Shown: positions 8,745-17,902 of the stretch, in pieces | How the letters are laid out: every line of letters begins with the position of its first letter | Numbering within the stretch: position 1 is the stretch's first letter | NCBI RefSeq assembly: GCF_019511375.1 | Contig: NZ_JAEUAO010000001.1 | Span: 1,116,001 to 1,180,000 of the forward strand | Length of the DNA stretch: 64,000 nucleotides | DNA from: Rhizobium herbae | Lineage (GTDB): Bacteria > Pseudomonadota > Alphaproteobacteria > Rhizobiales > Rhizobiaceae | Reading direction: 5' to 3' | Translations under genes and position numbers: made by a program | Notes under the pieces: model-generated | What the model saw: only the letters and a program-made list of their open reading frames with translations | What the model was told of the DNA's origin: nothing | Database searches by the model: none

Positions 8745-9488
8745 ATGGCCGAAAGACCTTCCGTGCTGCGCGAAACCGACGACGAAGCACGCAAGCTTGC
8801 CCGCATCCTGCTGCGCTCCGCTCGGAGTGCTGCTCTCGCCGTCATCGAGCCGGAAAGCAACGGTTTTCCCTTCGTCAGCCGTGTGCTTCTCGGCATCGAT
8901 ACGGACGGAACGCCGGTCATTCTGGTTTCTGCCCTGTCGACTCATACCCAGGCGCTATCCGCTGATCGTCGCTGCTCGCTGCTTGCCGGAGAGATCGGCA
9001 AGGGCGACCCCCTCGCGCACCCGCGTCTGACTGTTCAGTGCGAAGCAGAGAAAGTCGACAGCAATGGCGACGGCCATGCCCGTATTCGCGCGCGTTTCGT
9101 CCGCCGGCATCCGAAATCGGAGCTCTATATCGACTTTCCGGATTTTGCCTTTTTCAGGCTGCGGCCGCTGAAGGCCAGCCTCAATGGCGGCTTTGGCCGA
9201 GCCTATGCGCTTGATGGCGAAGACCTGCTCATTCGCTCGCCGGCAATCGACGATTTGGCAGCGGCGGAAGAGCGTGCGATCGAGCACATGAACAACGACC
9301 ATTCCGACGCGGCAAGCCGTTATGCACGGGTCTATTGCAAGGCAGAAGGAACGGACTGGCGAATCTGCGGTCTGGATGCGGCCGGGGTCGATCTCGCCTC
9401 TGGCGATCAATTAAAGAGACTGGAATACGATGCGCCATTGCAATCCGCGGCTGAACTGCGCATGATGCTGGTGAAACTTTACGGTTAA
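8745..9488 (+). CDS. HugZ-family heme-utilisation / PNPOx-like split-barrel protein
   Basis: A 247-residue cytoplasmic protein. Residues about 15-150 look like the FMN/heme-binding split barrel of the pyridoxamine-phosphate-oxidase superfamily (SAALAVIEP, SRVLLGIDTDGTPVILVS). The C-terminal 80 residues carry the DUF2470 motif with EHMNNDHSDA. This two-domain layout is that of HugZ-like heme oxygenases and related heme-binding proteins. The ATG has GAGG 8 bases upstream. No heme uptake genes are nearby, so an iron role is inferred from family only. It is co-oriented with nolR, 119 bases upstream of it. Confidence 0.8.
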   Translation: MAERPSVLRETDDEARKLARILLRSARSAALAVIEPESNGFPFVSRVLLGIDTDGTPVILVSALSTHTQALSADRRCSLLAGEIGKGDPLAHPRLTVQCEAEKVDSNGDGHARIRARFVRRHPKSELYIDFPDFAFFRLRPLKASLNGGFGRAYALDGEDLLIRSPAIDDLAAAEERAIEHMNNDHSDAASRYARVYCKAEGTDWRICGLDAAGVDLASGDQLKRLEYDAPLQSAAELRMMLVKLYG

Positions 9489-9535
9489 ATTTACTCTACC
9501 TACCCCGAATTCTTACAGTAGGAGGTTGTGCTTTT

Positions 9536-9551
9536 ATTCATCACGTCTAAT
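9536..9551. promoter_or_regulatory. candidate NolR-binding site upstream of nolR
   Basis: On the minus strand this reads ATTAG, nine bases, AT. It fits the published NolR consensus (A/T)TTAG-N9-A(T/A). It is about 57 bases before the nolR start, a suitable place for autorepression. The motif is short and could occur by chance. Confidence 0.45.
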
Positions 9552-9607
9552 TATCGCTTATTCACAATCATGACCAAGCGTGATGTGAACCTCGCACGGA
9601 GTACGGA

Positions 9608-9949
9608 ATGCAAACGATCTCTCCTCAGAAACACGGCAAGGCTGAAATAGCTGCGGAGTTTCTGTCGGCCATGGCAAACCCGAAGCGTCTGCTAATTCTG
9701 CGTTCACTGGTGGACCAGGAAATGGCAGTCGGCGCGTTGGCAAACCAGGTCGGCCTCAGCCAATCTGCCCTGTCGCAACATCTATCCAAATTGCGTGCCC
9801 AAAATCTCGTCACTACTCGGCGGGATGCGCAGACTATCTACTATTCAAGCTCATCGGACGCTGTCCTGAAAGTGTTGAAAACATTGACGGAAATCTATGG
9901 CGAAGAAGCCGCCCCGGCCGAAAAGGTCGCGCAGCGCCGTACCGCCTGA
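9608..9949 (+). CDS. nolR: ArsR-family transcriptional regulator NolR
   Basis: A 113-residue winged-helix regulator. The sequence from EIAAEFLSAMANPKRLLIL through VGLSQSALSQHLSKLR to RRDAQTIYYSSSSDAV matches my memory of rhizobial NolR almost residue for residue. NolR is a global repressor that lowers nod gene expression and affects growth and conjugation. The recognition helix is in SQSALSQHLSKL. No metal-binding cysteines of ArsR-type sensors are present. ATG 9608 has GGAG six bases upstream. A candidate NolR box lies in its own leader, and a strong GC hairpin follows the stop. Confidence 0.93.
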   Translation: MQTISPQKHGKAEIAAEFLSAMANPKRLLILRSLVDQEMAVGALANQVGLSQSALSQHLSKLRAQNLVTTRRDAQTIYYSSSSDAVLKVLKTLTEIYGEEAAPAEKVAQRRTA

Positions 9950-9956
9950 CACGAAT

Positions 9957-9981
9957 GGGGGCCGGCCGCTCGCCGGTCCCC
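9957..9981 (+). terminator. GC hairpin downstream of nolR
   Basis: A 10-bp stem (GGGGGCCGGC with one G-U pair) and a 5-base loop start 7 bases after the nolR stop. There is no T-run. The rest of the 318-base gap up to 10268 shows nothing else I can support. Confidence 0.5.
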
Positions 9982-10267
9982 TCACCAGCCACGTCCGCCA
10001 AGCCTAGTTCTTCTCCTGGGCTCTGCTCCCCATCCACACGCTCTGCAGCAGGCACGATTTGACCTGCGGTGCCCTCCTGTAGCGGCGCCTCACACGCAGC
10101 GGTAATTGTCAGCCAGAGTGGCGACCGTTCGCGTCCTCCCGGGCTCTCCTCTGCCCAAGCAGTCTCTCGCACGCTCGAAAAGGTTGCACGACTCAGGCCG
10201 TCGCCGGCGAGAGCCCGATGTGCCGATGTTTACGCGACTTTGAGACTTGCCGTGCAGGATCGGCGTC

Positions 10268-11341
10268 ATGAACACAACCTCTCAAAACCGGCTGTCGCGG
10301 CCCACGGTCAGGTGGGCGGTGCTCGGGACCGGTACCATTGCCTCCAGCTTTGCCCAAGATATCCGCTTGGTCGGGAATGCCGAGCTTGTTGCCGTGTGCT
10401 CGCGGACGGCCGAAGCAGCCGCCGCGTTCTCGCAGCGCGTTGGCGGGCTGCGAGTTCTCCCCAGTATCGAAGCCTTGGCAACTGACGCGCAAATAGACGC
10501 CGTCTATCTGGCAACGCCGAACACCGCCCATTTCGAACAGGCGCAATCACTGTTGCGCGCCAAAAAGCCAGTCCTTGTCGAAAAGCCGCTGGTGATGGCA
10601 TCGGCAGAGGCAAGGCGTCTGGCCGAACTGGCCGGAGAAATGAAGACATTCGCCATGGAGGCTCTCTGGCCCGTGTTCCTGCCGGCGATCGACCGGCTGC
10701 GCAGCCTTATCGCCGACAACGCGATCGGTTCCGTCACCGGCATACGCGCGGAACTCGCCTATCTGAGAACTCCTGACCCGGACAGTCGCTTCTTCTCGAA
10801 AGCGCTCGGCGGCGGTTCGCTTTTTGACCTTGGCGTCTATCCCGTCGGGCTGACACTGGCCTTGTTCGGTTTTCCGCAGGCGGTGAGCGGGCGATGGCGC
10901 GCCGCACCCACGGGTGTCGACATGTCAGCCGAGATCCAACTGAACTATCAAGGTTTCAATGCCTCCCTCGCCTGCGCGTTCGATCGCAATGGCAGCAATC
11001 GCTTCATCATTGACGGTGACGAAGGAAGCCTGGTGATCGACGCGCCATTCCTGCGGGCAACCCGCATCATCGTCACGAGAAATTCGGTTGCCCGTCATCT
11101 GGCGATCCCGCCCGGCTCGAGCCGCCTGTCCCGCTTCGCCGGCAAGGTGGCCCACAGGCTGCCCCTGCCTGGCCTGACGGTCCACGATCATGATGTCCCC
11201 GGCAAGGGACTGCAATTCGAAGTCGAAGCGGCAAGCAAGGCCATCCTCGAGGGAAAATACGAGCATCCCTCAATGCCGCTGGGCGCAAGCATCGCGGCAC
11301 TGGAAATCATCGAAACCGTGTTGGCTCAGCCGGCATCGTAG
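10268..11341 (+). CDS. Gfo/Idh/MocA-family NAD(P)-dependent oxidoreductase
   Basis: A 357-residue protein with an N-terminal Rossmann motif VLGTGTIASSF (about residues 18-28), LATPNTAHF, and the family's lysine-containing motif VEKPLVM near residue 110. The C-terminal domain has the usual alpha/beta fold with LGGGSLFDLGVYPV. Such enzymes oxidise or reduce sugars, inositols or dihydrodiols; the substrate cannot be read from sequence. An upstream TTG at 10247 is in frame, but ATG 10268 is preferred. Its last 16 bases overlap tail-to-tail with a second Gfo/Idh gene on the opposite strand. Confidence 0.87.
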   Translation: MNTTSQNRLSRPTVRWAVLGTGTIASSFAQDIRLVGNAELVAVCSRTAEAAAAFSQRVGGLRVLPSIEALATDAQIDAVYLATPNTAHFEQAQSLLRAKKPVLVEKPLVMASAEARRLAELAGEMKTFAMEALWPVFLPAIDRLRSLIADNAIGSVTGIRAELAYLRTPDPDSRFFSKALGGGSLFDLGVYPVGLTLALFGFPQAVSGRWRAAPTGVDMSAEIQLNYQGFNASLACAFDRNGSNRFIIDGDEGSLVIDAPFLRATRIIVTRNSVARHLAIPPGSSRLSRFAGKVAHRLPLPGLTVHDHDVPGKGLQFEVEAASKAILEGKYEHPSMPLGASIAALEIIETVLAQPAS

Positions 11342-12480
11342 CCGCTCGGGGTGTGATCCCGCTTGCCGGCATTCAGCGCCAGAACGATATCCGTCAGGTG
11401 AAGCGCGGTCTCTCCGGAAAAGAATGGCTTGGCGCCTTGCCGGATCGCGTCGGCCTGCACGGCGATCCCGCGCATGAAATCGATCTGCGAGGGATAGGCC
11501 GGCAAAGCATTCTTCTGCGATGCACGCGGATAAGCGATCGGTTTGCCGGCAATCAGGCGAAACGCAAACTTCCGCTGAAACTGCCACTCCAGGCGATCGA
11601 TCAGGCGATGAAGCAGCGGCCGTCGAGCGCCCGCGAGCTCGACATGGATGGGCGAGCGGTTATCCCATAGATCGCGCACAGCGATTGTGCCCTTGTCGCC
11701 AACGATCGTCAGCGAGCGATCGCGCGGCATGGCAAGTCCGCTGGTGAGACGGGCGACGAGCCCGGAGCGGAATGTCAGGCAGCCGACGGAAAAATCCGGC
11801 CCCAGCGCAAGATTTCCAGTACCCGGCCCCTTGTGGGGAAAGGTGAGCGCGGAAAACGCTGCGACTTTGGCCACTGGTCCGAACAGCGATACGAGCCAGC
11901 TTGTCGCATAGCCCGCATGTTCCAGGGTGCAGCCGATTTCGAATTCGTGAACCGCGGGCCATTTCGCACCGGACCGACTACGCCATTCCTGCCACTTGTC
12001 CAGGAAAACCGGACCGTCCTCCATTTCCGCGTAAGCGAGGCGCGGCGTGCCGATGATACCGGAGCTGAGGATTTCTGCGCAATGGGCCCGCGCATCGCTC
12101 AGCGCGTTGGCGGGCGCGCCGGCGAGCACCAATCCCTTTTCATTTGCCAGCTGGACCAGGTCCCGCGCATCTTCCACCGTCATCGCCAACGGCTTCTCGC
12201 AATAGACATGCTTGCCCGCGAGCAGCGCCGCCCTGTTGACGGCATGATGGCTCTCTGGCGGCGTCAGGTTGACGATGATGGCAATGGCAGGGTCCGCCAG
12301 TAGCTCCGCTTCGGACGCATAGGCGCGGACGTTCCAATAGCTGCGGAACTGCTGCAGCCGGGCAGCGTCGATGTCCCAAACGCCGTCCAGCCGCAATTGC
12401 GGATGATTTGCCAGCGTTGTCATGTAGTAATCGGCGACGAAACCGGTGCCGATGAAGGCGATGCCTGTCTGTCCACTCAT
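11326..12480 (-). CDS. Gfo/Idh/MocA-family oxidoreductase linked to GH9 gene
   Basis: A 384-residue oxidoreductase with the Rossmann motif FIGTGFVADYY at the N-terminus and the YCEKPLAM lysine motif near residue 98. It is only distantly similar to the convergent Gfo/Idh protein, so the pair is not a recent duplication. The ATG overlaps the stop of the GH9 gene by four bases (ATGA), so the two are probably translated together. This suggests that the sugar released by the glycanase, or a derivative, is the substrate. That link is inference from context. Confidence 0.87.
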   Translation of the reverse strand: MSGQTGIAFIGTGFVADYYMTTLANHPQLRLDGVWDIDAARLQQFRSYWNVRAYASEAELLADPAIAIIVNLTPPESHHAVNRAALLAGKHVYCEKPLAMTVEDARDLVQLANEKGLVLAGAPANALSDARAHCAEILSSGIIGTPRLAYAEMEDGPVFLDKWQEWRSRSGAKWPAVHEFEIGCTLEHAGYATSWLVSLFGPVAKVAAFSALTFPHKGPGTGNLALGPDFSVGCLTFRSGLVARLTSGLAMPRDRSLTIVGDKGTIAVRDLWDNRSPIHVELAGARRPLLHRLIDRLEWQFQRKFAFRLIAGKPIAYPRASQKNALPAYPSQIDFMRGIAVQADAIRQGAKPFFSGETALHLTDIVLALNAGKRDHTPSGYDAG

Positions 12481-14750
12481 CGCGCATCCGCCAGGAAAGA
12501 GGCGATATAGACCAGCGGCGCATTCCAATTGATAGCCATTTCGTTGGCCCCCCAGGCCATGATGTCATCGACAAAGCAAGTCTGCGGCGCGCAGCCCTTG
12601 AGCCTGGCCTTCGAGACGTCATCGACCAGCGTCGAATTCGGTCCGCCGGCCAGTGTCCCGACTGGCGGGTTGGGCAGTGTGTCATCCACCTGATGGGCAT
12701 ACCAACGGCTATGCTGGTTCTTCGCAAAGACGCTGCCATAGCCGGTGACATAGGACGTGTTCATCGCATTGCGCCCGAAGATGTAATCCATGCTCTCGCG
12801 CACGCCATCGAGGAACCGCTTTTCGCCTGTCAGGTCATACCCCGCCGAGACGACGATCATGTTTTGCAGGATGAGCTGGTTGGATCCCCAGTCATACCGG
12901 TTGTTGGCGGGCCGATAGATGTGCCCGAAGGGCTCCGTCTTCTGCAGGCCGAGGAAGCTTTTCGCAGCCGCGACGACGGAACCGCGGATCATCGTCCTGT
13001 CCCTCTCCGGCAGGATGTCGCCATAGAGCGCCAGATCGAGACGGCCAAGGCCGGCCACGCTGCGCCAGTTGAACGCGCCGGTGGCCGGAAAGACCGGCCC
13101 AGCCCAATAGACCGAGGTCTTCAGGTCTGAAAGATACTCGGCTTCGCCGGTAGTCAGGTAGAGTTCCGCTGCGGCCCAATAGGTTTCGTCTGCAATATCC
13201 GTGTCGTCGTAATCGCCGCCGCCCTGCAGGCCATCCGACCTCGGCGCATGGAGCACCGGATTGGCGGCGGCGGCGAGCCGCGCCTTTTTTGCGGCAGCCA
13301 GCAGCTTTTCAGCGAACGCCGCGTCGTAGGGCGCAAACAGCCGGGCGCCCTGCGCTGCCGCCGCCGCAAGGTTAAGCGTTGCGGCAGTCGAAGGGCGATG
13401 CAAGGCCCGCTCTTCCGGATCCAGATGCGGCAGCATTGGCACGCCGGTCCATTTCGTGTCGTGCACCTTGTGATGCGCCATGCCGGCCAAGGGCTGGCCG
13501 TCCGGTACCGTCATCTTCATCAGGAATTCGAGTTCCCAGCGAGCCTCGTCGAGAATATCGGGGATGCCGTTTCCGTTTTCCGGAATGCGCGACAGGCTGT
13601 CGCTGATCACCGGCGAAGCCCCCTTTCCGTAGATCAAACCGCGTTCAAATGTGCCGAGAAGCTGCGCCGCCGCAATACCGCCGTTGACCACGTATTTGCC
13701 CTGGTCGCCGGCGTCGTACCAGCCACCGGAGACGTCGAGCTTATAGTCGCAGGTCCAGTCATTGCCGTAGAGTTCCGCGGCCACCTTCCCGGTCAGGCAC
13801 GTCACCCGTCTGTCGCCCTCATTGGGACTTGCCTGATCATGACCTGCCGGCCGGGCATAGGCCTCTCCGGCAATATCGCCCTTGATCTCGATGCCGCTGC
13901 GCTGCGGATAGAACCAGGAGAGCGCATCGACGCGCAATTTGCCGTAGACGTCATGGCCGACCGAAAAGGGATGGCTCTGCCTTCCGCCGACAACCACGCG
14001 GTAGCCCTCGCCGGCTGTCGCGAAGGTGGAAAAATCGACGATCTGCGTATCGGCTCCAACCGTTTCATCGAAACCGGCTGGCGAAGTCATGCCCTCGCCA
14101 ACCACCATCCCCTGCGCGTCCTCAAGCTTGAATGCCAGCGGTTTGGCGGCCTCTGACAGAATTGTCGCCCGCTTCGGCCCATCGAGGAAATAACCGGCCT
14201 GGTTGACGAGGGCTGGCAGGCCGCGTGCCACCTTTTTTACCGCCACAGTCTCTTCGCGCGTGGCTTGGCTGATCACCACGTCATCGAGGCAAAGCTGCCA
14301 GGGCCTTTCGGCGCCGCCGAGATGGAAAATGATCTGCGCAGGTTCAGCTTCGGTCGCCCCGAAAACCGTTGAAAACCCCTCTTGCCCGGCCTGGGTTCCG
14401 ACGTTGAACGTTGCCTGTGCCGTCCACGGCTCGGCACTGCGCTGGATCAGCACGGGGAAAATCCGCTCCTCGTTGGCCTCGGTCGTCATCTTCAGGCGAT
14501 AGGACGTGCCGACGGCAAATTGCAGGTCGTTGACGCCGAGCAAGCGGTCCCATGGCTCCCCCCCGGCTTCGATATCGGCACATAATTTTCCGCGCTCGCG
14601 CGAAAGCGCGACGCCGCCGGCTGCCCAGAAGCCGTCCTTACCCTTTTCAAAAGTGCCGTCGGCAATCATGTCGGCTGCATAGCCCGGCGCCGTAAGGGCG
14701 ACGACAAGCGCAAGCGCCAGACCGGCCGGAAGTTTTGGCAAGATTTCCAT
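12477..14750 (-). CDS. secreted glycoside hydrolase family 9 (endoglucanase-like)
   Basis: A 757-residue exported enzyme. A signal peptide covers residues 1 to about 26 (ending PGYA). An N-terminal module (about 27-160, starting MIADGTFEKG) looks like a CBM4/9-type carbohydrate-binding domain. An Ig-like CelD_N domain follows (about 175-270, from LVNQAGYF). The GH9 catalytic domain contains GGWYDAGDQGKYV near 342-354 with the catalytic aspartates, GRNAMNTSYVTGYG, and the likely catalytic acid Glu in WGANEMAINW near residue 737. GH9 enzymes hydrolyse beta-1,4-glucans by inversion. A TTG start at 14792 would put 14 residues before the signal peptide. The gene leads an operon with a Gfo/Idh enzyme. 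Its role in plant cell wall or own-polymer trimming is open. Confidence 0.9.
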   Translation of the reverse strand: MEILPKLPAGLALALVVALTAPGYAADMIADGTFEKGKDGFWAAGGVALSRERGKLCADIEAGGEPWDRLLGVNDLQFAVGTSYRLKMTTEANEERIFPVLIQRSAEPWTAQATFNVGTQAGQEGFSTVFGATEAEPAQIIFHLGGAERPWQLCLDDVVISQATREETVAVKKVARGLPALVNQAGYFLDGPKRATILSEAAKPLAFKLEDAQGMVVGEGMTSPAGFDETVGADTQIVDFSTFATAGEGYRVVVGGRQSHPFSVGHDVYGKLRVDALSWFYPQRSGIEIKGDIAGEAYARPAGHDQASPNEGDRRVTCLTGKVAAELYGNDWTCDYKLDVSGGWYDAGDQGKYVVNGGIAAAQLLGTFERGLIYGKGASPVISDSLSRIPENGNGIPDILDEARWELEFLMKMTVPDGQPLAGMAHHKVHDTKWTGVPMLPHLDPEERALHRPSTAATLNLAAAAAQGARLFAPYDAAFAEKLLAAAKKARLAAAANPVLHAPRSDGLQGGGDYDDTDIADETYWAAAELYLTTGEAEYLSDLKTSVYWAGPVFPATGAFNWRSVAGLGRLDLALYGDILPERDRTMIRGSVVAAAKSFLGLQKTEPFGHIYRPANNRYDWGSNQLILQNMIVVSAGYDLTGEKRFLDGVRESMDYIFGRNAMNTSYVTGYGSVFAKNQHSRWYAHQVDDTLPNPPVGTLAGGPNSTLVDDVSKARLKGCAPQTCFVDDIMAWGANEMAINWNAPLVYIASFLADAR

Positions 14751-15004
14751 CCTGAGCCCAGGTTTCGGGAACGCGGCGTCACTCTCCGGCAAACAGGTTA
14801 AACTTCAGAAAATGCAGCGCAACAAGTCTTGCCTCGGCGGTCTGCGAACGAAGAACCCGTGGCCTCCTTGCAGCCATGAAACGCGTCTGGCCGTATCGGA
14901 CCAAGGCTTGACGCTGAAAGGCGCCCTGATAGTTTGACCATCAGGTAAAGATTCCGCTTCATCCACCTGGATTTAGCCGCCGAAAAAACGCCACGGAGTA
15001 CACG

Positions 15005-16333
15005 ATGTCGAACCGCCTTAACGCCACGCCCAACGATCTGCGCGCCTTCTGGATGCCGTTCACGGCCAACCGGCAGTACAAGAAAGAACCGCGCATGTTC
15101 GTCAAGGCGAAGGACATGCACTACACGACCCATGACGGCCGGCAGGTGCTGGACGGCACGGCGGGCCTGTGGTGCGTCAACGCCGGTCACTGTCGGCCGC
15201 TGATCACCGAAGCCATTCAGCAACAGGCGGGTGAACTCGACTACGCGCCGGCTTTCCAGCTTGGCCATCCCAAGGCCTTCGAGCTGGCCAACCGCCTGAT
15301 CGACATTGCGCCAGACGGCATGGAACACGTCCTTTACACCAACTCCGGCTCGGAATCGGTGGAAACCGCGCTGAAGGTGGCGCTCGCCTATCACAAGGTA
15401 AAGGGTAATGGCTCGCGCACCCGCCTGATCGGCCGTGAACGCGGCTATCACGGCGTCAACTTCGGCGGCATTTCCGTCGGCGGCATTGTTGCCAACCGCA
15501 AGATGTTCGGTACGCTGCTGACCGGTGTCGATCACCTGCCGCACACCCACCTTCCTGAAAAGAACGCCTTCACCAAGGGCGAGCCGCAACACGGCGCCGA
15601 TCTTGCCACGGAACTGGAACGTATCGTCACGCTGCATGACGCATCGACCATTGCCGCGGTCATCGTCGAGCCGGTCGCGGGCTCGACCGGCGTGCTCATC
15701 CCGCCCAAGGGCTACCTGCAGAAGCTGCGCGACATCTGCACCAAGCACGGCATCCTCTTGATCTTCGATGAGGTCATCACCGGCTATGGCCGCTTGGGCA
15801 CGCCGTTCGCAGCCCAGTATTTCGACGTGAAGCCGGACATGATCGTTACCGCCAAGGGCCTGACCAACGGCGTCATTCCGATGGGTGCCGTCTTCGTCAC
15901 CTCGGAAATCCACGACGCCTTCATGAGCGGCCCGGAGCACATGATCGAGTTCTTCCACGGCTACACCTATTCCGGCAATCCGATTGCCTGTGCCGCCGCT
16001 CTCGGCACGCTCGACACCTACCGCGACGAGGGTCTTTTGACACGCGGAGCCGAGCTCGCTCCCTACTGGGCCGACGCGCTGCATTCGCTGAGGGACTGCC
16101 CCAACGTCATCGACATCCGCAATATCGGCCTGATCGGCGCCATCGAGCTTGCACCGATTGCCGGCGAGCCGACCAAGCGTGCCTTCTCAGCTTTCCTGAA
16201 GGCCTATGAGAGCGGCTATCTCATCCGCACCACCGGCGATATCATCGCGCTTTCGCCGCCACTGATCATCACGAAGGCGCAGATCGACGAGTTGATCGAC
16301 GGCATCCGCAAGGTATTGCAGTCCAACATCTGA
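15005..16333 (+). CDS. omega-amino acid (beta-alanine)-pyruvate aminotransferase
   Basis: A 442-residue class III PLP-dependent aminotransferase. Visible family features are YTNSGSESVETALKVA (phosphate-binding region), FDEVITGYGRLG with the PLP-interacting aspartate, and the PLP lysine in TAKGLTNG. The N-terminal FWMPFTANRQYKK and LWCVNAGHCRP strongly resemble omega-amino acid:pyruvate transaminases, which move the amino group of beta-alanine or similar amines to pyruvate. It stands alone with its own terminator. The 254-base gap to the divergent GH9 gene shows no other feature I can support. Confidence 0.9.
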   Translation: MSNRLNATPNDLRAFWMPFTANRQYKKEPRMFVKAKDMHYTTHDGRQVLDGTAGLWCVNAGHCRPLITEAIQQQAGELDYAPAFQLGHPKAFELANRLIDIAPDGMEHVLYTNSGSESVETALKVALAYHKVKGNGSRTRLIGRERGYHGVNFGGISVGGIVANRKMFGTLLTGVDHLPHTHLPEKNAFTKGEPQHGADLATELERIVTLHDASTIAAVIVEPVAGSTGVLIPPKGYLQKLRDICTKHGILLIFDEVITGYGRLGTPFAAQYFDVKPDMIVTAKGLTNGVIPMGAVFVTSEIHDAFMSGPEHMIEFFHGYTYSGNPIACAAALGTLDTYRDEGLLTRGAELAPYWADALHSLRDCPNVIDIRNIGLIGAIELAPIAGEPTKRAFSAFLKAYESGYLIRTTGDIIALSPPLIITKAQIDELIDGIRKVLQSNI

Positions 16334-16367
16334 CTGAACAATATTTAGTCATTTCTTACACTAAGCA

Positions 16368-16396
16368 CGGGCCGGAACTAACGTTCCGGCCCGTTT
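16368..16396 (+). terminator. rho-independent terminator after aminotransferase
   Basis: An 11-bp stem (CGGGCCGGAAC/GTTCCGGCCCG) with a TAAC loop is followed by TTT. It lies 35 bases after the stop. The remaining gap to 16613 contains only the ribosome site of the next gene. Confidence 0.85.
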
Positions 16397-16612
16397 CTGC
16401 GCGACTACTGTATAAATTCTGCGCACATTGCTCAAAAATCCACCTTGCGGAATTGTCCAGTGGCTCCTAAACGCTAGATCATTGGAGTCTACCCGTCCGC
16501 CAGAGACGGAAACCCAATGGGCTCGACTTACTTGACGGAGGCACCAGGCCTGCGTCGAAGAATGGCGATTGTGCCGGCATGCGGGGAAGCAACGCATCCA
16601 AGGAGAAACACG

Positions 16613-17719
16613 ATGAATTTCAAGACACTGACGGGCGCCACCCTTGCCGCCACGCTGGCTTTTGCGCCGCTCGCCCATGCCGAGATCGTGATCGGCCTGA
16701 TCGCTCCCCTGACCGGACCGGTCGCGGCCTACGGCGATCAGGTAAAGAACGGCGCTGAGGTCGCGGTCGCTGAGATCAACAAGAATGGCGGCATTCTTGG
16801 CGAACAGGTGGTGCTGAAGCTCGCCGACGACGCTGGCGAACCGAAGCAGGGCGTTTCGGCCGCAAACCAGATCATCGCGGAGGGCATCCGCTTTGTCGTC
16901 GGTCCGGTCACCTCCGGCGTTGCCATGCCGGCATCCGATGTTCTCGCCGAAAACGGCATTCTGATGGTGACGCCGACGGCAACGACCCCTGATCTGACGA
17001 AGCGTGGCCTTGCCACGGTCCTGCGCACCTGCGGCCGCGACGACCAGCAGGCCGAAGTGGCCGCAGCCTATGTGCTGAAGCAGTTCAAGGACAAGCGCAT
17101 CGGCATCCTCAACGACAAGGGCGCTTACGGCAAGGGCCTCGCCGACGCCTTCAAGGCAACGCTGAACGCCGGCGGCGTCACCGAGGTCTTCAACGACGCG
17201 CTGACGCCCGGCGAGAAGGATCTGAGCGCGCTCACCACTCGCCTGAAAGCGGAGAAGGTCGATGTGCTCTATTTCGGCGGCTACCATCCGGAGGCCGGGC
17301 TGCTGGTTCGCCAGCTTCACGACATCTCCGCCAGCATCCAGCTCATCGGCGGTGACGGCCTCTCCAACAGCGAATTCTGGAGCATCGGCACCGATGCGGC
17401 TGCAGGGACTGTGTTCACCAACGCCGCAGACGCTCTGAAGAGCGAGAATTCGAAGGCGGCGGTGGCCGCTCTCGAAGCGGCAAAAATCCCCGCTGAGGCC
17501 TTCACCCTCAACGCCTATGCCGCCGTCGAAGTGATCAAGGCCGGCATTGAGAAGGCTGGAAGCGCAGACGATGCGAGCGCCGTCGCAACTGCCCTGAAAA
17601 CCGGCGAGCCGATCACGACCGCCATCGGCAACCTCACCTATGGCGAGACCGGCGACCTGACGTCGCCGAGCTTCTCGCTCTACAAGTGGGAAAACGGCAA
17701 GATCGTCTCTGCCGAATGA
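16613..17719 (+). CDS. branched-chain amino acid-type ABC substrate-binding protein (orphan)
   Basis: A 368-residue periplasmic binding protein of the LivJ/LivK (type I, Peripla_BP_6) family. The signal peptide ends AHA near residue 22. The mature start [20 protein letters not shown] and the segment [20 protein letters not shown] are typical of leucine/isoleucine/valine-binding proteins. ATG 16613 is chosen because AAGGAG lies 8 bases upstream; earlier in-frame starts would spoil the signal peptide. No liv permease or ATPase genes are adjacent, so it probably serves a transporter encoded elsewhere. Confidence 0.92.
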   Translation: MNFKTLTGATLAATLAFAPLAHAEIVIGLIAPLTGPVAAYGDQVKNGAEVAVAEINKNGGILGEQVVLKLADDAGEPKQGVSAANQIIAEGIRFVVGPVTSGVAMPASDVLAENGILMVTPTATTPDLTKRGLATVLRTCGRDDQQAEVAAAYVLKQFKDKRIGILNDKGAYGKGLADAFKATLNAGGVTEVFNDALTPGEKDLSALTTRLKAEKVDVLYFGGYHPEAGLLVRQLHDISASIQLIGGDGLSNSEFWSIGTDAAAGTVFTNAADALKSENSKAAVAALEAAKIPAEAFTLNAYAAVEVIKAGIEKAGSADDASAVATALKTGEPITTAIGNLTYGETGDLTSPSFSLYKWENGKIVSAE

Positions 17720-17741
17720 TTGGAATGGCCACCAACGGGAT

Positions 17742-17768
17742 CGGGCGCTGCGGCGCCCGTTTTCCTTT
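17742..17768 (+). terminator. rho-independent terminator after binding-protein gene
   Basis: A 7-bp stem CGGGCGC/GCGCCCG with a four-base loop is followed by a T-rich tract (TTTTCCTTTT). It isolates the binding-protein gene from the adenine deaminase gene. Confidence 0.85.
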
Positions 17769-17902
17769 TGGGCACCGTACACTGTGGGAAGTCCACTGAC
17801 GCAGGCACCAATTTGTTGCCGTCTGCTATGCAATGTCGACTGCCAGCGGCTATGCTGGCAGCGAGCCGATCGCGGCCAGGGATTGAAGAGACAGGATCCA
17901 CC

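Noticed and set aside
7194-8945. Open frame of 583 codons on the minus strand
   Set aside because: It runs opposite choW, choV and hugZ, whose motifs are unambiguous.
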